Source: Vibrio crassostreae (GTDB lineage Bacteria; Pseudomonadota; Gammaproteobacteria; Enterobacterales; Vibrionaceae). From it: DNA of 64,000 nucleotides. Each line of letters begins with the position of its first letter. The stretch's first letter is position 1. The stretch is from the NCBI RefSeq assembly GCF_024347415.1, contig NZ_AP025476.1, forward strand, positions 1,302,001 to 1,366,000, in the 5' to 3' direction. This document shows positions 62,354-64,000 of this stretch, in pieces. A program made the position numbers and the translations under genes. The notes beneath the pieces are model-generated. The model worked only from the letters and a program-made list of their open reading frames with translations, searched no databases and was not told the DNA's origin.

Positions 62354-62494
62354 AGTGGTCGCTCAATAATTGGCGTGAAACACAGGGTAAGTTTGAGAGG
62401 TGAATTGTATCTAAATATAAATAAATTATAAGCGATATTTTGCTAATTTACTTGATTTTGACCTTATTCTTATTCCGTATGAAAACTGGTCATA

Positions 62495-62524
62495 AAAAAA
62501 GCCCGCTACAATGAGCGGGCTTTC
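62495..62524 (-). terminator. Terminator of grxA
   Basis: AGCCCGCT and AGCGGGCT around ACAATG; on the minus strand a run of seven T follows. It lies 80 bases past the grxA stop. Confidence 0.88.
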
Positions 62525-62603
62525 TATAAATCGTACAGTCCAACGCATAAATTGGTCAGTTGTTTAAGGTCTTAGCCTCGATTCTCTTGTGAGAAATCCT
62601 AGC

Positions 62604-62867
62604 TTAGTCGAAAAGACCTAGGTTTTCTTTTGCGTATGCTTCAAATTCTGTGCAGCCGCCGATGTGGTCTTGGTCGATGAAGATTTGTGGCACTGTGTCT
62701 ACAGGCTTACCAACAGTCTTTTCTAGGTCAGCTTTGCTGATGCCTTCAGCGTGGATGTCAACGTAACGGTAGTTGAAGTCATCGCGTTTAGCTTTAAGAG
62801 TTTCAGCATGCTCTTTTGCACGAACACAGAATGGGCAAGCAGGGCGACCAAAAATAACTACAAACAT
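62604..62867 (-). CDS. grxA: Glutaredoxin 1
   Basis: An 87-residue glutaredoxin close to E. coli GrxA (85 residues). The active site is CPFC (Cys11, Cys14, with Phe in place of Tyr), followed by TVPQIFIDQDHIGGCTEF, which includes the cis-Pro and the glutathione-binding GG. It reduces disulphides, e.g. of ribonucleotide reductase, using glutathione. GGAGAAAT precedes ATG 62867. Monocistronic. Confidence 0.96.
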   Translation of the reverse strand: MFVVIFGRPACPFCVRAKEHAETLKAKRDDFNYRYVDIHAEGISKADLEKTVGKPVDTVPQIFIDQDHIGGCTEFEAYAKENLGLFD

Positions 62868-63273
62868 TTAATTTCTCCTAAATACGGGATGAGGCTCGTT
62901 AACTCGATTATGTTAACTATTCTTTAGTGAATGCCACTCAAAATTTCTTAAAACCAACTATGCCTCAATGCCATGGGGAAATAAAGATGGAATTACCTCT
63001 TAATACAATAGGTTTTGTCTATCAGAGCAAATAATGGTCACAAAAAGGATCCATGTTGATTTCTGATAGGTATCTAGATTGATTACCCTTAATTTAAGAG
63101 TGTGAATTACCCCTAAGAATACGACTTTAATCCATCTTTAATGCGACAAGTTGCACCTCGTCAAAAAAAGCTCATACAGAACGAGGCATCTTAATACTGA
63201 TGCACGATACAAAGACTAAATTCCAACAACCAAGAGTTCGCAGTTTTGTTCAGTCATAGGCGCAGGAGGCACC
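62868..63273. promoter_or_regulatory. Divergent intergenic region between grxA and the alcohol dehydrogenase
   Basis: About 400 bases without a coding frame. It holds both promoters and, at 63264-63268, the GGAGG ribosome site of the dehydrogenase. The words GAATTACC recur at 62990, 63105 and in diverged form near 63079; their meaning is not clear. No OxyR-type site could be assigned by eye. Confidence 0.45.
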
Positions 63274-64000
63274 ATGTTTCAATTTATGACATCTACAAAG
63301 ATCATCTTTGGTGATGGAGCACTTTCCGCTTCATTGTCTCTCTTTAATCAATACGGCTATAGCGTGCTATTGGTTACAGGCAATACATTAGAGCGCACTT
63401 CAGTTGTTACTGACTATCTCGATGCGCAGAGTATGCGTTATCAACACATTGCCGTTTCCGGAGAACCTAATATTAAAATGGTCGAAGAGGCCGCTATTTC
63501 TGCCCGTCGATTTAAGCCAGATATGGTAGTCGCGATGGGTGGAGGCAGTGCCATCGATATGGGAAAAGCGTTAGCTGCGGTTTTACCTAATCAAGGCAAT
63601 TTATACGACTATGTTGAAGTCGTCGGGCGTAATGTACCTCTTAAAACTAAACCTCTGCCATTTATTGCTATTCCAACCACTGCGAGCACCGGCGCGGAGG
63701 TCACTAAAAACGCGGTGCTGAAATCAGGGCAAGACCAAGTGAAAGTAAGCCTTAGAAGCCCAGACATGCTGGCTGACGTTGCGATTGTCGACCCAACCCT
63801 AACTCATGGAACTAATCTGTATTTATCTGGACGAGGTGCGATGGATGCATTTACTCATCTAATGGAAGCCTACGTGTGTGGTGAACCCAACCCGTTAACC
63901 GATATGATCTGTGAAGAAGGGCTGCGTAAGTTGAGTAGTTCTGTGGTTCGGGCGTGTGTTTATGACGAGCCTCAAGCACGTTCTGATCTTGCTTTTGCTT
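63274..64000 (+). CDS. Iron-containing alcohol dehydrogenase, N-terminal part
   Basis: A frame open from ATG 63274 to the window end (242 codons), with AGGAGG 5 bases upstream. It begins FQFMTSTKIIFGDGAL, has the NAD-binding MGGGSAIDMGKAL and IPTTASTGAEVT, and MDAFTHLMEAY, giving the first two metal ligands (Asp and His, spaced D-x3-H) of group III iron-containing alcohol dehydrogenases. The other two His ligands would lie beyond the window. Substrate is unknown. It is not a truncated gene as far as visible; the window cuts it. Confidence 0.92.
   Translation, partial: MFQFMTSTKIIFGDGALSASLSLFNQYGYSVLLVTGNTLERTSVVTDYLDAQSMRYQHIAVSGEPNIKMVEEAAISARRFKPDMVVAMGGGSAIDMGKALAAVLPNQGNLYDYVEVVGRNVPLKTKPLPFIAIPTTASTGAEVTKNAVLKSGQDQVKVSLRSPDMLADVAIVDPTLTHGTNLYLSGRGAMDAFTHLMEAYVCGEPNPLTDMICEEGLRKLSSSVVRACVYDEPQARSDLAFA

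Overview
The window looks like a large-chromosome segment of a Vibrio, most plausibly from the Splendidus clade. The evidence is gene content and neighbourhood: FabV next to FadE and a PsrA-type regulator, a DUF2913 gene, radD-rsuA-bcr and grxA-ybjL in an order shared with enteric bacteria, moderate G+C, and short intergenic repeats. The species call is inference. I see no rRNA, tRNA, CRISPR array, insertion sequence or prophage.

Layout. 1-2.7 kb: the 3' end of a glycine betaine binding protein (ProX), a SnoaL-like protein divergent from a LysR regulator, and an HD-GYP protein. 2.9-25 kb: a large accessory surface locus. It holds an ORF that fuses two paralogous lipoproteins, an opposing ORF that fuses two copies of an XRE-type regulator, and an operon of a 3490-residue secreted protein with about 22 DUF11-like repeats, a 1171-residue outer-membrane beta-barrel protein and a lipoprotein with two OmpA domains. 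25-31 kb: small accessory genes (BLUF photoreceptor, small hypotheticals, a secreted metzincin-like protease, an acetyltransferase, DUF2805 and DUF3465 proteins, a truncated acetyltransferase, an AT-rich orphan gene). 31-44 kb: mostly housekeeping (rplY, a GT2 glycosyltransferase, a DedA/LssY protein, a PhoPQ-like two-component system with a PepSY protein, radD, rsuA, bcr, a DUF2913 gene, an SDR/DUF2867 protein, a MATE pump). 44-48.6 kb: an ABC ATPase / FtsX-type permease / AttH-like operon. 48.8-50 kb: nhaA. 50-55.5 kb: a LapA-type adhesin with a TAAG cleavage motif and VCBS repeats, divergent from a TolC-like exporter and an OmpA-type lipoprotein. 55.9-60.3 kb: fatty-acid genes psrA, fadE and fabV. 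60.6-64 kb: ybjL, grxA and the start of an iron-containing alcohol dehydrogenase.

How the genes may work together. The best candidate for an undescribed system is the 2.9-25 kb locus. The giant DUF11 protein has a Sec signal but no evident anchor of its own. Its C-terminal tail resembles the part that, as I recall, sits next to a barrel or OmpA domain in other proteobacterial DUF11 giants. Here the barrel and the OmpA part are the next two genes, so the three products could form one surface structure: peptidoglycan-bound lipoprotein, outer-membrane barrel and long external filament. The double XRE regulator is divergent from this operon and is its natural candidate controller. Duplication recurs across the locus: lipoprotein twice, regulator twice, OmpA domain twice. 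A second, better understood adhesion system (LapA type) lies 27 kb further on, but without its ABC and membrane-fusion partners or LapD/LapG in this window.
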